Source: Phycicoccus sonneratiae
Lineage (GTDB): Bacteria; Actinomycetota; Actinomycetes; Actinomycetales; Dermatophilaceae
Length of the DNA: 64,000 bases
Assembly (NCBI RefSeq): GCF_016887965.1
Contig: NZ_JAFDVD010000017.1
Span: 62,001-126,000 of the forward strand
Reading direction: 5' to 3'
Shown here piece after piece: positions 1 to 8,839 of the stretch (within the stretch, counting starts at the first letter, position 1; every line of letters starts with the position of its first letter). Made by a program: the position numbers and the translations under genes. The notes under the pieces are model-generated. The model saw only the letters and a list, made by a program, of their open reading frames with translations. It did not search any database and was not told where the DNA came from.

Positions 1-681
1 GGTGGCCAGCAGCAGCGCGTAGCCCTCGCGCGGGCCCTCGTGATGCGCCCGAAGGTGCTGCTCTTCGACGAGCCGCTGTCCAACCTCGACGCCAAGCTCC
101 GGGTCCAGATGCGCGGCGAGATCCGGCGCCTCCAGCGCCGGCTCGGCATCACGACCATCTTCGTCACCCACGACCAGGACGAGGCGATGACGATGTCGGA
201 CCGGATCGTCGTCATGAACGTCGGGGTCATCGAGCAGGTCGACACCCCGGGTGAGATCTACCGTCACCCGGCGTCGGTCTTCGTCGCCGACTTCATCGGC
301 CGGGCCAACTTCCTCGACGCCGAGGTCTCCGACGTCGGGCCCGACACCGCCCGCATCACCGTCCTCGGCCGGGAGTGGACCGTGCCCCGTCACCCCGACG
401 CCACCGCCGACTCCGCCCCCGCCCTCCTCGTGCGGCCGGAGTCGGTGCGGCTGCGGCCGGCCCGTGAGGACTCCGTCGGTGGTTCGACGGGCCGCACGAT
501 CTCGTCGATGTTCTACGGCCAGTCGGTCGAGTACGACATCGAGACCGAGGCGGGCAACATCGTGGCGTCGGTGGCCGACCCCCACGAGGACCAGACCTTC
601 GAGCCCGGCGACCTCGTCGACGTCTCCTTCGAGGCCGCGCGCACCTGGCTCCTCCCCGTCCCGGGCGCCGGGGCGCCGTGA
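1..681 (+). CDS. ABC transporter ATP-binding protein, C-terminal part (gene begins before the window)
   Basis: The frame is open from base 1 and enters inside the ABC signature ([13 protein letters not shown]). Walker B ([13 protein letters not shown]), the D-loop and the H-loop (FVTHDQDEA) follow. The last third is a TOBE-type domain, with residues such as [10 protein letters not shown]. This order is that of importer ATPases of the PotA/FbpC/phosphonate group. The segment [16 protein letters not shown] resembles that group more than CUT1 sugar ATPases, so the substrate may be a polyamine, ferric iron or a phosphonate; this is inference. Walker A and the N-terminus lie outside the window. 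The stop overlaps the start of the phosphatase gene in a GTGA, so the two are probably translated together. Confidence 0.93.
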   Translation, partial: GGQQQRVALARALVMRPKVLLFDEPLSNLDAKLRVQMRGEIRRLQRRLGITTIFVTHDQDEAMTMSDRIVVMNVGVIEQVDTPGEIYRHPASVFVADFIGRANFLDAEVSDVGPDTARITVLGREWTVPRHPDATADSAPALLVRPESVRLRPAREDSVGGSTGRTISSMFYGQSVEYDIETEAGNIVASVADPHEDQTFEPGDLVDVSFEAARTWLLPVPGAGAP

Positions 682-1541
682 GCGGCGCGGCGACGGCGGA
701 GGCCGTCCAGGAGTCACATCGGCTGCGGCGGGTCGCCTCGGCCGCGGCGGCGGCCAGCGCCCGCCACCTGCTGACCGCGTTCCGGTCGCCGATGCTCGTC
801 GAGCACAAGGGCGGTGCCCACGACCTCGTCACCGAGCACGACCTCGCCTCGGAGGCGATCATCCGCGACCTCATCCTGCGCGAGGAGCCGGACAGCACCG
901 TGCTCGGCGAGGAGGGGGGCGCGGTCGGCGACGGGCGGGTCGTCTGGCACGTCGACCCCATCGACGGGACCGTCAACTTCGCCAACGGCATCGCCTTCTG
1001 GTGCGTCTCGGTCGCGGCTGCGATCGAGGGCGAGGTCGTGGCCGGGGTGGTGCTCGACCCGGTCGGCGGGCACGAGTTCGCGGCCGACCTCGGGGGCGCG
1101 TGGCTCGACGGCGCCCGCCTGGGCCCGCCGGCCGCGCCGACCGAGCTGGGCGCGACGGTCGTCAGCAGCTTCCCCGCCGCCCTGGACCTCGCGAGCCACG
1201 GGGCAGCGGCGCTCGAGGCGACCGGTCGGCTGCTCGAGGCCTTCGGTACGACGCGGGCGATGGGCAGCGGCGCACTCGGCCTGGTCCACGTGGCGGCCGG
1301 CTGGGCCGACGCGACCTTCGACCTGCACACCCACCCGTGGGACGTGGCCGCCGGCAGCCTCGTGGTGCGCATGGCCGGCGGCCGCTACGTGGGGTTCGTC
1401 GACGGTCGCCCCGACGAGGACCCCCGCACCCTCCACCTCGCGCCGTCCTACTACGCCGTCGGCCCGGGGGCGCACTACCCCACGCTGGACTCGGTGGTCC
1501 GCCGGCTGTCCGGGAGCCGGCTGCCGGCCGCGTCGGCCTGA
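678..1541 (+). CDS. Inositol monophosphatase family protein
   Basis: A 287-residue protein of normal length for the Mg-dependent, Li-sensitive phosphatase family (IMPase/FBPase/CysQ). The metal-binding GEE is near residue 76, the hallmark DPIDGTVNF near residue 91 and the C-terminal metal motif HPWDVAAG near residue 218. The predicted reaction is hydrolysis of a phosphate monoester such as inositol-1-phosphate or histidinol phosphate; the exact substrate cannot be read from these motifs. The GTG start overlaps the upstream ABC ATPase stop (GTGA), which suggests that transporter and phosphatase share a substrate route, for example uptake followed by dephosphorylation. That link is inference. 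Confidence 0.9.
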   Translation: MSGAATAEAVQESHRLRRVASAAAAASARHLLTAFRSPMLVEHKGGAHDLVTEHDLASEAIIRDLILREEPDSTVLGEEGGAVGDGRVVWHVDPIDGTVNFANGIAFWCVSVAAAIEGEVVAGVVLDPVGGHEFAADLGGAWLDGARLGPPAAPTELGATVVSSFPAALDLASHGAAALEATGRLLEAFGTTRAMGSGALGLVHVAAGWADATFDLHTHPWDVAAGSLVVRMAGGRYVGFVDGRPDEDPRTLHLAPSYYAVGPGAHYPTLDSVVRRLSGSRLPAASA

Positions 1542-1598
1542 GGACCCGGCGGCGCGGCGCGGGCTACCCTCGGTGGACGACGACGAGGAGGTGCACGG

Positions 1599-2888
1599 AT
1601 GGCCGACGCACCCCGTCTCCCGGTTGGTCCCCGCCTGCCGCGCGCGGTCCAGAGCGTCGGGATGATGCGGCTGCGGCACCGCTGGGTGCCCCGGCTGCAC
1701 CGCCGGTACGGCGACGTCTTCACCGTCCGGCTGCTCCCCCGGGGCCGTGACGTCGTCCTCTTCTCCGACCCCGCCGCCGTCCGCGAGATCTTCGCCGGCG
1801 ACCCCGCCGTCTTCCACGCCGGCGAGGCCAACTCGCTGCTCGGGCCGGTGATGGGCGAGCACTCGCTGCTGCTCCTCGACGACCTCGAGCACCGGCGCGC
1901 CCGGGCCCTCCTCACGCCGGCCTTCTCGGGGCGGGCGCTGCGCGGGTACGCCGACCTCGTCTCCGGGCTGGCCAAGACCGAGGTCGGCTCGTGGGTCCCC
2001 GGCGTCCCGTTCCCCGTGCTCGACCGGATGAACGCGCTGACCCTCGAGGTCATCCTCCGGGTCGTCTTCGGCGTCACCGACGACACCCGGCTGGCCCGGC
2101 TGCGGCCCCTCGTGCGCGACCTCGTCGACGTCAGCCCGCTCGTCTTCCTCGGCTACGCCGTGCCCAGGCTCCGGCACGTCGGGATGTGGCGCCGGGCCGC
2201 CGAGCGCACGTCCGCCCTCGACGCCCTCGTCCGCGAGGAGATCCGCGAACGCCGGGCCGACCCCGACCTCCCGCACCGCGACGACGTCCTGTCCCGGCTC
2301 GTCCGGGTCGACGACGGCGGCGACCGGCTCACCGACGACGAGCTGCGCGACCAGCTCGTCACCCTGCTGCTTGCCGGGCACGAGACGACCGCGACGGCCC
2401 TCGCCTGGACCCTCCACGAGATCGGCCTCGACCCCGAGCGGCGAGCCTGGGCGCGCGACGCCGCCCGCAGCGGGGACGACGACCGGCTCGAGGCCCTCGT
2501 CGAGGAGGCGATGCGCCTGCATCCGGTCATCCCCATGGTCGTCCGGGTGCTGCGCGCGCCGGCGACGGTCGGCGGCCGCGACCTCCCGGCCGGCACGACG
2601 GTGGCCGCCTCGATCCTCCTCGCGCACTCCCGCGCCGAGAACCACCCCGACCCCGGCGCCTACCGCCCCGAGCGCTTCCTCGGCGGCCAGCCGGCCCCGA
2701 ACACCTGGATCCCGTTCGGCGGCGGCGTGCGGCGCTGCCTCGGAGCCGGGTTCTCCCTCATGGAGGCCGTCGCCGTGCTCCGCGAGGTGCTCGTGGCCGT
2801 CGACGTCAAGTCGCTCGGCCCGGAGCCACCGCGGGTCCGCAACATCACGAGCGTCCCGGGCCACGGGGCCCGGATCGTCGTCCACTGA
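1599..2888 (+). CDS. Cytochrome P450
   Basis: A 429-residue soluble bacterial P450. The oxygen-binding I-helix motif AGHETT is near residue 258, the K-helix EAMRLHP (ExxR) near 302 and the haem-ligand loop FGGGVRRCLG near 372-381, with Cys about 380 as thiolate ligand. ATG is preceded by GAGGAGG at good spacing. No ferredoxin or ferredoxin reductase gene is adjacent, so electrons must come from partners encoded elsewhere. The N-terminus lacks a membrane anchor. The substrate is unknown. The 56-bp gap from the phosphatase and good Shine-Dalgarno sequence allow either read-through or a separate promoter. Confidence 0.93.
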   Translation: MADAPRLPVGPRLPRAVQSVGMMRLRHRWVPRLHRRYGDVFTVRLLPRGRDVVLFSDPAAVREIFAGDPAVFHAGEANSLLGPVMGEHSLLLLDDLEHRRARALLTPAFSGRALRGYADLVSGLAKTEVGSWVPGVPFPVLDRMNALTLEVILRVVFGVTDDTRLARLRPLVRDLVDVSPLVFLGYAVPRLRHVGMWRRAAERTSALDALVREEIRERRADPDLPHRDDVLSRLVRVDDGGDRLTDDELRDQLVTLLLAGHETTATALAWTLHEIGLDPERRAWARDAARSGDDDRLEALVEEAMRLHPVIPMVVRVLRAPATVGGRDLPAGTTVAASILLAHSRAENHPDPGAYRPERFLGGQPAPNTWIPFGGGVRRCLGAGFSLMEAVAVLREVLVAVDVKSLGPEPPRVRNITSVPGHGARIVVH

Positions 2889-2928
2889 CCCGGAACGGCA
2901 CGCCCTCCCCCGACGTCCCACGGGCGAG

Positions 2929-2945
2929 GGTCGCGGTCCGCGACC
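2929..2945. repeat. 17-bp perfect palindrome between P450 and lipoprotein genes
   Basis: GGTCGCGG and CCGCGACC flank a single central T. It lies 41 bp after the P450 stop and 23 bp before the lipoprotein ATG. It could be an operator or a short hairpin; it has no T-tract, so a classical intrinsic terminator is unlikely. Confidence 0.4.
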
Positions 2946-2968
2946 ATGAGGGCGTGAAGGGATCACCG

Positions 2969-3637
2969 ATGAGCGCACCGACCACCGCACCCCGCACCCG
3001 ACGGGCGGGCCGCGCGGCCCTGGCCGCCACGACCGCGCTGGCCGTCGCGACCCTCGCCGCCTGCACGGTCGGCGGCAAGGAGGACCCGCCGCTCGGTCCC
3101 GACCCCTCGGTCTCGACCTCGTCCGCCGGCCCGTCCGCCTCGCCGTCGCCCACCGAGTCCTCCGCCTCCCCGTCGCCGAGCGGCACCCTCGCCGGCTTCA
3201 CCCTCGAGGACCAGCAGAGCGATGACTGGCCCGAGCTCGGCGCCGACCTCGGCATCGGCCTGGAGTCGCGGGTCGGGAAGCACGAGGGCTACGACCGCGT
3301 CGTCTACGAGTTCACCGGCAAGGACGCCCCGAACTACCGGGTCCGCTATGTCGACGAGCCGATCGGCGACCCGTCGGGCGAGCGGGTCAAGGTCGCCGGC
3401 GACGTGTGGCTCGAGGTCGTCGTCAACTCCCTCGACATCCCGGGCGAGTCGGCCCCGAGCCCGGACGACCCGCTGCCCTCGACCCTCGCCGGAACCGGTG
3501 TCGCGGAGGCGAACGCCATCTGGGGCGGCTTCGAGGGCTACGGTCAGGCGTTCATCGGGCTGACCGGCGAGCAGCGCCCCTTCAAGGTCTCGACGGCGAC
3601 GAACCCGAGCCGGCTCGTCGTCGACGTCGCCCGCTGA
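2969..3637 (+). CDS. AMIN-like domain lipoprotein
   Basis: A 222-residue secreted lipoprotein. An Arg-rich n-region and hydrophobic core end in a lipobox (TLAAC, Cys about 31), followed by a Ser/Pro/Thr linker to about residue 70. A compact beta-rich domain then begins near GFTLEDQQSDDWPELG and ends in PSRLVVDVAR. This pattern matches actinobacterial AMIN-like (AMIN C-terminal type) proteins, which are thought to associate with the cell wall. The ATG is chosen because AAGGGA lies 6 bp upstream; an in-frame GTG five codons earlier is possible. It ends 21 bp from the convergent GNAT gene. Confidence 0.8.
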   Translation: MSAPTTAPRTRRAGRAALAATTALAVATLAACTVGGKEDPPLGPDPSVSTSSAGPSASPSPTESSASPSPSGTLAGFTLEDQQSDDWPELGADLGIGLESRVGKHEGYDRVVYEFTGKDAPNYRVRYVDEPIGDPSGERVKVAGDVWLEVVVNSLDIPGESAPSPDDPLPSTLAGTGVAEANAIWGGFEGYGQAFIGLTGEQRPFKVSTATNPSRLVVDVAR

Positions 3638-3658
3638 GGACCTGCCGCCTCCGGCCCG

Positions 3659-4687
3659 TCAGAGGTCGAGGTCCTGGTGCCACGACTGGGTGCGGTAGTC
3701 GGTGACCCAGCCCATCGAGGTGTAGAGGCCGTCGGCGCCGGTCGGTGAGTCGGCGTCGACCTCGAGGCCGACCCGGTTGCGGCCGCGGCGGGCGGCATCG
3801 CTGATCACGGTGTGCAGCAACGCCTTCGCCACACCGCGTCCGCGGGCCCGCCGGTGCACCCCGATGTAGTCGACGTAGCTGCCGGGGATGCCCTCGGCGT
3901 CCGGCCGCAGCACCGAGGAGACGACGGCGCCGGCGGGCAGCGGGCCCTCGTCGGTCTCGACGGTCGCCAGCCACCAGTGGTCCCACCGGTGGCCGGGATC
4001 CTCGCGCAGCCGCATGACGAACTCCGGGAAGCTCTCGCGGTAGGAGCTGAAGTGGTCCTGGAACGACTCCTCGAGGACCCGGTGCACGGCCTGGAGGTCC
4101 TGCGCGACGGGCAGGCCGTCGTCGTGGCGGTCGACCGGGCGGACGAGCACCCCCTCACGCGGACCGGGGAGCGAGGACTCCTCGTCGGGGTGGACGGGAC
4201 GGGTCATCTGGAGCCAGGTCCGCGTGCAGCGGTAGCCGGCCGCGTCGAGCCAGCGCTGCTGGCGGGGGTCGTCGGCGTAGGCGCCGGAGTCGAGGAGGGT
4301 CGTGCGCAGGCGGCGCATCCGGCCGATGTCGCGGGCGTGGCGCTCGCCCGCGGCGAAGAGGTGGCCGGCGAGGAGGTCGGCCTCCTTCTCGGCGGCGTCC
4401 GGGGAGACGGTGACCTCGACGAGCACCCGCCCGGCGGCGCGGTCGTGCACCGACAGCCAGGCGAGCAGCCGGGCGTCGGGGTCGCGGACGAGCACCTGCC
4501 GCCGCGTCCACGACCCGGTGCCCGCGAGCTGGCCGAGCACCGCCTCGGGGTCGACGCCCGCCGAGCCCTTCGCGGCCTGCTGGTGCGCGGCGAGCAGCGC
4601 GGTGACCTCGGGCACGTCCTCGGCCACCGGGCGGGTGGTGGCGTAGCGGTCGGGCAGTCCGTCGATGGTCACCTCGGCGTCGTTCAT
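3659..4687 (-). CDS. GNAT family N-acetyltransferase
   Basis: A 342-residue protein. The C-terminal half is a clear GNAT fold, with beta-strand VDYIGVHRRARGRG giving the acyl-CoA pyrophosphate-binding turn (R-G-R-G-V-A), then helix AKALLHTVI and a terminal GLYTSMGW strand. The N-terminal half looks like a degenerate second GNAT domain, a layout seen in mycothiol-synthase-like and other tandem GNAT proteins. The acceptor is unknown. The ATG at 4687 is preferred because GGGAG lies about 10 bp upstream; a GTG three codons earlier would sit almost on that Shine-Dalgarno sequence. The 31-bp gap to the upstream alpha/beta hydrolase gene suggests co-transcription. Confidence 0.85.
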   Translation of the reverse strand: MNDAEVTIDGLPDRYATTRPVAEDVPEVTALLAAHQQAAKGSAGVDPEAVLGQLAGTGSWTRRQVLVRDPDARLLAWLSVHDRAAGRVLVEVTVSPDAAEKEADLLAGHLFAAGERHARDIGRMRRLRTTLLDSGAYADDPRQQRWLDAAGYRCTRTWLQMTRPVHPDEESSLPGPREGVLVRPVDRHDDGLPVAQDLQAVHRVLEESFQDHFSSYRESFPEFVMRLREDPGHRWDHWWLATVETDEGPLPAGAVVSSVLRPDAEGIPGSYVDYIGVHRRARGRGVAKALLHTVISDAARRGRNRVGLEVDADSPTGADGLYTSMGWVTDYRTQSWHQDLDL

Positions 4688-4718
4688 GGCGACCACTCTC
4701 CCACCGCCGGGACGGGGC

Positions 4719-5798
4719 TCAGACCTCGGTCTCCAGCAGCTCGCGCAGGTGGGCGTCGACCTCGTCGAGGTAGGACTGCTCGAACCCGAAGAGCCCGAAG
4801 TGTCCCGCGATGCTGTGGAGCATCCGCACCTCGGCGCCGGGCGTCATCGCGGCCTCGGGCTCGCAGTCGCGCGGCGGGAAGAACATGTCCTGCTCGATCG
4901 GCATGACGAAGGTCTTCGCCGTGATCCGCCCGAGGGCCGCCGCGAGGTCGCCGCCGGCGTTGCGGGCGACGTCGCCGCGCTGCCACTTCCAGCCCATCGA
5001 CAGCAGGGCGTTCGGGTCCATCATCCCGAACAGCGTGCGCGTGAAGTTCTGCTGGAACTCCTCGTAGGTCGAGAACTCCAGGCCCTCGGCGATCGGCGGG
5101 ATGCCGCGCCAGAACTCCGTCTTCCAGAAGTCGGTCGTCAGCCCCATCGTCGCCCAGATGTCGGCGTGCCGCGCGAGGCCGGCGGCCACCTCCTCGTGCG
5201 AGGCGTACTCGCCGCCGTTCCACCCGGGGTCGGACGTGATGGCGTCCATGAGGGTCCGGGTGAACAGGAAGTCGTGCGGCGTGTTCTGCGCGGTGCCGGC
5301 GATGGGCGCCGCGCGAAGCACCTTGTCCGGGAACCGGACCGCCCACTCCCACGTCTGCTGCGCACCCATCGAGCCACCGACGACGAGGGCGAACCGCTCG
5401 ATCCCGAAGTGCTCGCGCATCAGCTGCTCCTGCGCCCGCACGTCGTCGCCGATGCGGACGTCGGGGAAGCGCGACATCGCGATGGACGTGTCGTCAGTGG
5501 TGTGCGGCGAGGTCGACATCCCGTTGCCGATCTGGTTGACGACGGCGATGAACCACCGGCTCGGGTCGAGCGCCCGGCCCTCACCGATGTAGACCTGCCA
5601 CCACGTCGCGTGCGTGCCCGAGAACCACGTCGGGACGAGGATCGCGTTGTCCTTCGCCTCGTTCAGCTCGCCGAAGGTCGCGACCGCGAGGTGCAGGTCG
5701 GGGATGACCCCGCCCTCCTCGAGCTCGAAGCGGCCGACCCGCAGGAGCTCGGACGGCCCCTGCACCTCGGCGCTGTAGAACGGGTTGTCCAGGGGCAT
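4719..5798 (-). CDS. Alpha/beta hydrolase of the homoserine O-acetyltransferase (MetX-like) family
   Basis: A 359-residue alpha/beta hydrolase. The nucleophile elbow GGSMG is near residue 142, the acid Asp in PIEQDMFFP near 303 and the catalytic His in AGHFGLFG near 331, giving a full Ser-Asp-His triad. Segments such as NQIGNGMSTSP and WEWAVRFPDKV are typical of the MetX family. The usual homoserine acetyltransferase signature GGSMGGMQ is replaced here by GGSMGAQQ, and no Met or Cys biosynthesis gene is nearby. It may therefore be one of the MetX-like esterases or acyltransferases of unknown substrate. It sits 99 bp downstream of the M20 peptidase on the same strand. Confidence 0.85.
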   Translation of the reverse strand: MPLDNPFYSAEVQGPSELLRVGRFELEEGGVIPDLHLAVATFGELNEAKDNAILVPTWFSGTHATWWQVYIGEGRALDPSRWFIAVVNQIGNGMSTSPHTTDDTSIAMSRFPDVRIGDDVRAQEQLMREHFGIERFALVVGGSMGAQQTWEWAVRFPDKVLRAAPIAGTAQNTPHDFLFTRTLMDAITSDPGWNGGEYASHEEVAAGLARHADIWATMGLTTDFWKTEFWRGIPPIAEGLEFSTYEEFQQNFTRTLFGMMDPNALLSMGWKWQRGDVARNAGGDLAAALGRITAKTFVMPIEQDMFFPPRDCEPEAAMTPGAEVRMLHSIAGHFGLFGFEQSYLDEVDAHLRELLETEV

Positions 5799-5897
5799 GG
5801 CGGGTCCTCTCGTCGCGACGCTGCTGACGTCCCGACGCTAGGCGGCGGACATCGGCCGGCGGAACCCTCCACCCGGCCGGGGCCATCCCGAACGTGG

Positions 5898-7166
5898 TCA
5901 GTCGGTGGTGGAGAGGCGCCGGACGGCGAGGACGGCGAGCGCCCGCGCGACCGCGACGACCTCGTCGAGCGGCACCGACTCGCGGGGCGAGTGCGCCAGC
6001 CGCACGTCCCCCGGCCCGTACTGGAGGGTCGGCACCCCCGCCGCGGCGTAGAGCCGCAGGTCGGAGCCGTAGGGCGCGGCCGCCACCGTGGGGCGGGCCA
6101 TTCCCACCGCCTCCGCCGCGTCGGCCACCTCGTCGGCGAGCGGGTGGCCGGCCGGCAACCGACCCGGGGCGAAGGCGCCCCCGGGCCAGGTGACCACGGG
6201 CGGGTGCTCGCGCAGCCACGGGTCCCCGGACGCGGCCTCGGCGACGCACCGCACGAAGGCCTCGCGCGCCGCCTGCGGGTCCTCGTCGAGCGCGACGCCG
6301 TACCGCCCCTCGGCGACGAGCAGGTCGGGGACGCTGCTCGCCCAGTCGCCGGCGCGGACCTGCCCGACCGAGAGGGCGTACGGCAGCCGGGTGCCGGCGA
6401 ACAGGGGGTCGGGGGAGGCGTTGCGGGCGGCCTCGAGCCGGCGCAGCGCCGCGTGCACGACCGCGAAGGTGTCGAGGGCCGAGACGCCCTCGAGGCGGGT
6501 GCTGCCGTGGGCGGCGAGGCCGGTGACCTCGAGGCGGAAGGTCAGGGCACCCGCGTTGGCGGTGAGCAGCCGGCCGCTCGTCGGCTCGGTGACGACCGCG
6601 ACCTCCCCGGTGTGCCCGCGGCGCAGGGTCGCGAACGCCCCGAGGCCGCCGTCCTCCTCGCCGACGACGGAGTGCAGGGCGAGCCGCCGCCCGCTGCGGA
6701 CCCCGGAGCGGTGCAGCGCCCGGGCCACCGCGAGGTTCACCGCGACCCCGGCCTTCATGTCGCAGGCGCCGCGCCCGTGCAGCCGCCCGTCGTGCACGAC
6801 GGCCGCGAACGGGTCGTGCGCCCAGGCGGCCGGGTCGCCGACCGGCACGACGTCGACGTGGCCCTGGAGGACGAGCGCGGGCTCGCCGTCGCCCGGCGTC
6901 GTCCCGACCAGCCCCCAGGCCTCGGTGCGCGGCGCCTCGCTGCCGGGGAAGCCGGGGTCGGCGCGCAGGGCGTCGAGGTCCTCGGACCACATGTCGACCT
7001 CGAGCCCGACCTCGTCGAACCAGCCGGCGAGCAGGTGCTGCACCTCGCCCTCGGCCGCCGACCCGGTGACGCTGGGGACGCGCACCAGCGCGACGAGGTC
7101 CTCGACGAGGCGCCGCTCGTCGAGCGCCTCGAGCACCCGGCCCTCGTCCTCCGACAGCGCACCCAC
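5898..7166 (-). CDS. M20 family metallopeptidase (ArgE/DapE-like)
   Basis: A 422-residue cytosolic dizinc hydrolase. Motifs run in family order: GHVDVVP (metal His and Asp, near residue 104), GRGACDMKAG (bridging Asp, near 132), GEEDGG (catalytic Glu pair, near 168) and a C-terminal PGDVRLAHSPRE containing the last metal His. Length and motifs fit ArgE/DapE/CPG2-type N-acyl amino acid or dipeptide hydrolases; the substrate is open. It starts 38 bp from the divergent DHA2 transporter gene, so the two probably share a control region. Confidence 0.88.
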   Translation of the reverse strand: MGALSEDEGRVLEALDERRLVEDLVALVRVPSVTGSAAEGEVQHLLAGWFDEVGLEVDMWSEDLDALRADPGFPGSEAPRTEAWGLVGTTPGDGEPALVLQGHVDVVPVGDPAAWAHDPFAAVVHDGRLHGRGACDMKAGVAVNLAVARALHRSGVRSGRRLALHSVVGEEDGGLGAFATLRRGHTGEVAVVTEPTSGRLLTANAGALTFRLEVTGLAAHGSTRLEGVSALDTFAVVHAALRRLEAARNASPDPLFAGTRLPYALSVGQVRAGDWASSVPDLLVAEGRYGVALDEDPQAAREAFVRCVAEAASGDPWLREHPPVVTWPGGAFAPGRLPAGHPLADEVADAAEAVGMARPTVAAAPYGSDLRLYAAAGVPTLQYGPGDVRLAHSPRESVPLDEVVAVARALAVLAVRRLSTTD

Positions 7167-7204
7167 GGCGGCACGCTAGCGCTCCCGCGCGCCACGACCG
7201 CGGA

Positions 7205-8707
7205 ATGCGCGGCCCGGGGTCGCGGGTTGCTCCGCAGGTGAGCTCCCCCTCGACGACCCGGGTCCCGCGCGCGAGCGTCGGGCTGCGCAGCGAGCGCGGC
7301 CCGGTCCTGCTGTCGGTGATGCTGTCCACCGGCCTCGTGGCGATCGACGCGACCATCCTCGCCACCGCCGTGCCGGCCGTCGTCCGCGACCTCGGGGGCC
7401 TCTCGCAGTTCCCCTGGCTGTTCTCGGTCTACGTGCTCGCCCAGGCGGTCTCGGTCCCGGTGTACGGCAAGGTCGCCGACCTCTTCGGCCGCAAGACGGT
7501 GATGCTCGTCGGGGTCGGCCTCTTCGTCCTCGGCTCCCTGCTCTGCGGGCTCGCCTGGTCGATGGGCGCGCTCATCGCGTTCCGTGCCGTCCAGGGCCTC
7601 GGCGCCGGGGCCATCCAGCCGATCGGCATGACCATCGTCGGCGACCTCTACACCGTCGCCGAGCGGGCGACCGTCCAGGGCTACATCGCATCGGTCTGGG
7701 CCGTCAGCTCGCTCGTCGGGCCGACCCTCGGGGGCGTGTTCTCCGAGGCGCTCACGTGGCGCTGGATCTTCTTCGTCAACCTGCCGCTCGGCGCCGCCGC
7801 GGCGTGGATGCTCTGGCGGCGGTTCTCCGAGACACCGCGCCCCGCCGCGGAGCGGCCGCGCATCGACGTCGCCGGGACCCTGCTGCTGCTCCTCGGCACG
7901 GTCGCGCTGCTCGTCGCCCTCCTCGAGGGCGGGGTGCTCTGGGCGTGGTCGTCCCCGACGAGCGTGGCGCTCTTCGTCGCGGCGGTCGTGCTCCTCGCGG
8001 CCTTCGTCGCCGTCGAGCGCCGGGCCGCCGAGCCGGTCCTGCCGCTCTGGGTCTTCGGCCACCGCGTCGTCGGCGGGGCGATGCTCGTCTCGCTCGTCGT
8101 GGGCGTCATGCTCCTCGGCCTCACCTCCTACGTGCCCCTCTACGCGCAGGGCGTCCTCGGCACCGGAGCGATCGTCGCCGGCTTCGCGCTCGCCGCGATG
8201 ACGATGGGCTGGCCGGTGGCCGCCTCCACCGCCGGGCGGCTCTACCTGCGGCTCGGCTTCCGGACCACCCTCCTCATCGGGTCGGTGCTGGCCGTCGCGG
8301 GCTCGGGCCTGCTCCTCGCCGTCGGCCCGGACAGCTCGGTGTGGCTGCTCGCCGGCGCCTGCCTCGTCCTCGGCCTCGGCTTCGGGTACGTGGCCAGCCC
8401 CTCGCTCGTCGCGGCCCAGTCCTCGGTGCCGTGGCACCAGCGCGGCGTCGCGACGAGCGCCTCGATCTTCGCGCGCTCGGTGGGCAGCGCGGTCGGGGTC
8501 GCGGCCTTCGGCGCCGTGGCCAACACGGTCGTCCGCTCGCGGCTGGGCCACAACCCCTCAGACCTCGAGTCGCTGCCCCCCGGAGTGCTCGGGCCGGCGC
8601 TGGGGACCGTGTTCGCGGTCGCCGCCGGGGTCTCGGTGACGATGCTGCTCGCCTCCCTCGTCATGCCGCGCGAGGTACACGAGGTCGAGGCGACGACCCC
8701 CTCCTGA
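7205..8707 (+). CDS. MFS drug-type exporter, DHA2 (14-TM, EmrB/QacA-like) family
   Basis: A 500-residue integral membrane protein. After a short polar N-terminus it shows D-A-T-I in TM1, the loop 2-3 motif GKVADLFGRKTVM (MFS motif A) and motif C-like GPTLGGVFSEALTWRW in TM5. About 14 hydrophobic segments are visible, the usual number for DHA2 proton antiporters. It likely exports a drug or metabolite. The start is uncertain: ATG at 7205 and GTG at 7238 are both in frame and neither has a strong Shine-Dalgarno sequence. It is divergent from the M20 peptidase gene 38 bp away. Confidence 0.9.
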   Translation: MRGPGSRVAPQVSSPSTTRVPRASVGLRSERGPVLLSVMLSTGLVAIDATILATAVPAVVRDLGGLSQFPWLFSVYVLAQAVSVPVYGKVADLFGRKTVMLVGVGLFVLGSLLCGLAWSMGALIAFRAVQGLGAGAIQPIGMTIVGDLYTVAERATVQGYIASVWAVSSLVGPTLGGVFSEALTWRWIFFVNLPLGAAAAWMLWRRFSETPRPAAERPRIDVAGTLLLLLGTVALLVALLEGGVLWAWSSPTSVALFVAAVVLLAAFVAVERRAAEPVLPLWVFGHRVVGGAMLVSLVVGVMLLGLTSYVPLYAQGVLGTGAIVAGFALAAMTMGWPVAASTAGRLYLRLGFRTTLLIGSVLAVAGSGLLLAVGPDSSVWLLAGACLVLGLGFGYVASPSLVAAQSSVPWHQRGVATSASIFARSVGSAVGVAAFGAVANTVVRSRLGHNPSDLESLPPGVLGPALGTVFAVAAGVSVTMLLASLVMPREVHEVEATTPS

Positions 8708-8839
8708 CCGATCGGGTGTGAGGTCGGGAACACCTGCGCGCGAGGGCTGTTCATGGCGTCGTAGGTTGGCGGTGCAGGGGCGCGCACCCGCGGGCTGCAG
8801 GGACCCGCGGGGACGTGCCCCCTCGACCGAGGAGGTCTC

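Noticed and set aside
714-2990. 758-codon minus-strand frame over the phosphatase and P450 genes
   Set aside because: Low-complexity Arg/Gly/Asp/Val composition and no motif; the opposite strand has two complete enzyme genes.
5581-7365. 594-codon minus-strand frame spanning the M20 and MetX-like genes
   Set aside because: It is a frame-shifted shadow of both genes with Arg/Ala-rich noise; the two genes have complete motifs in their own frames.
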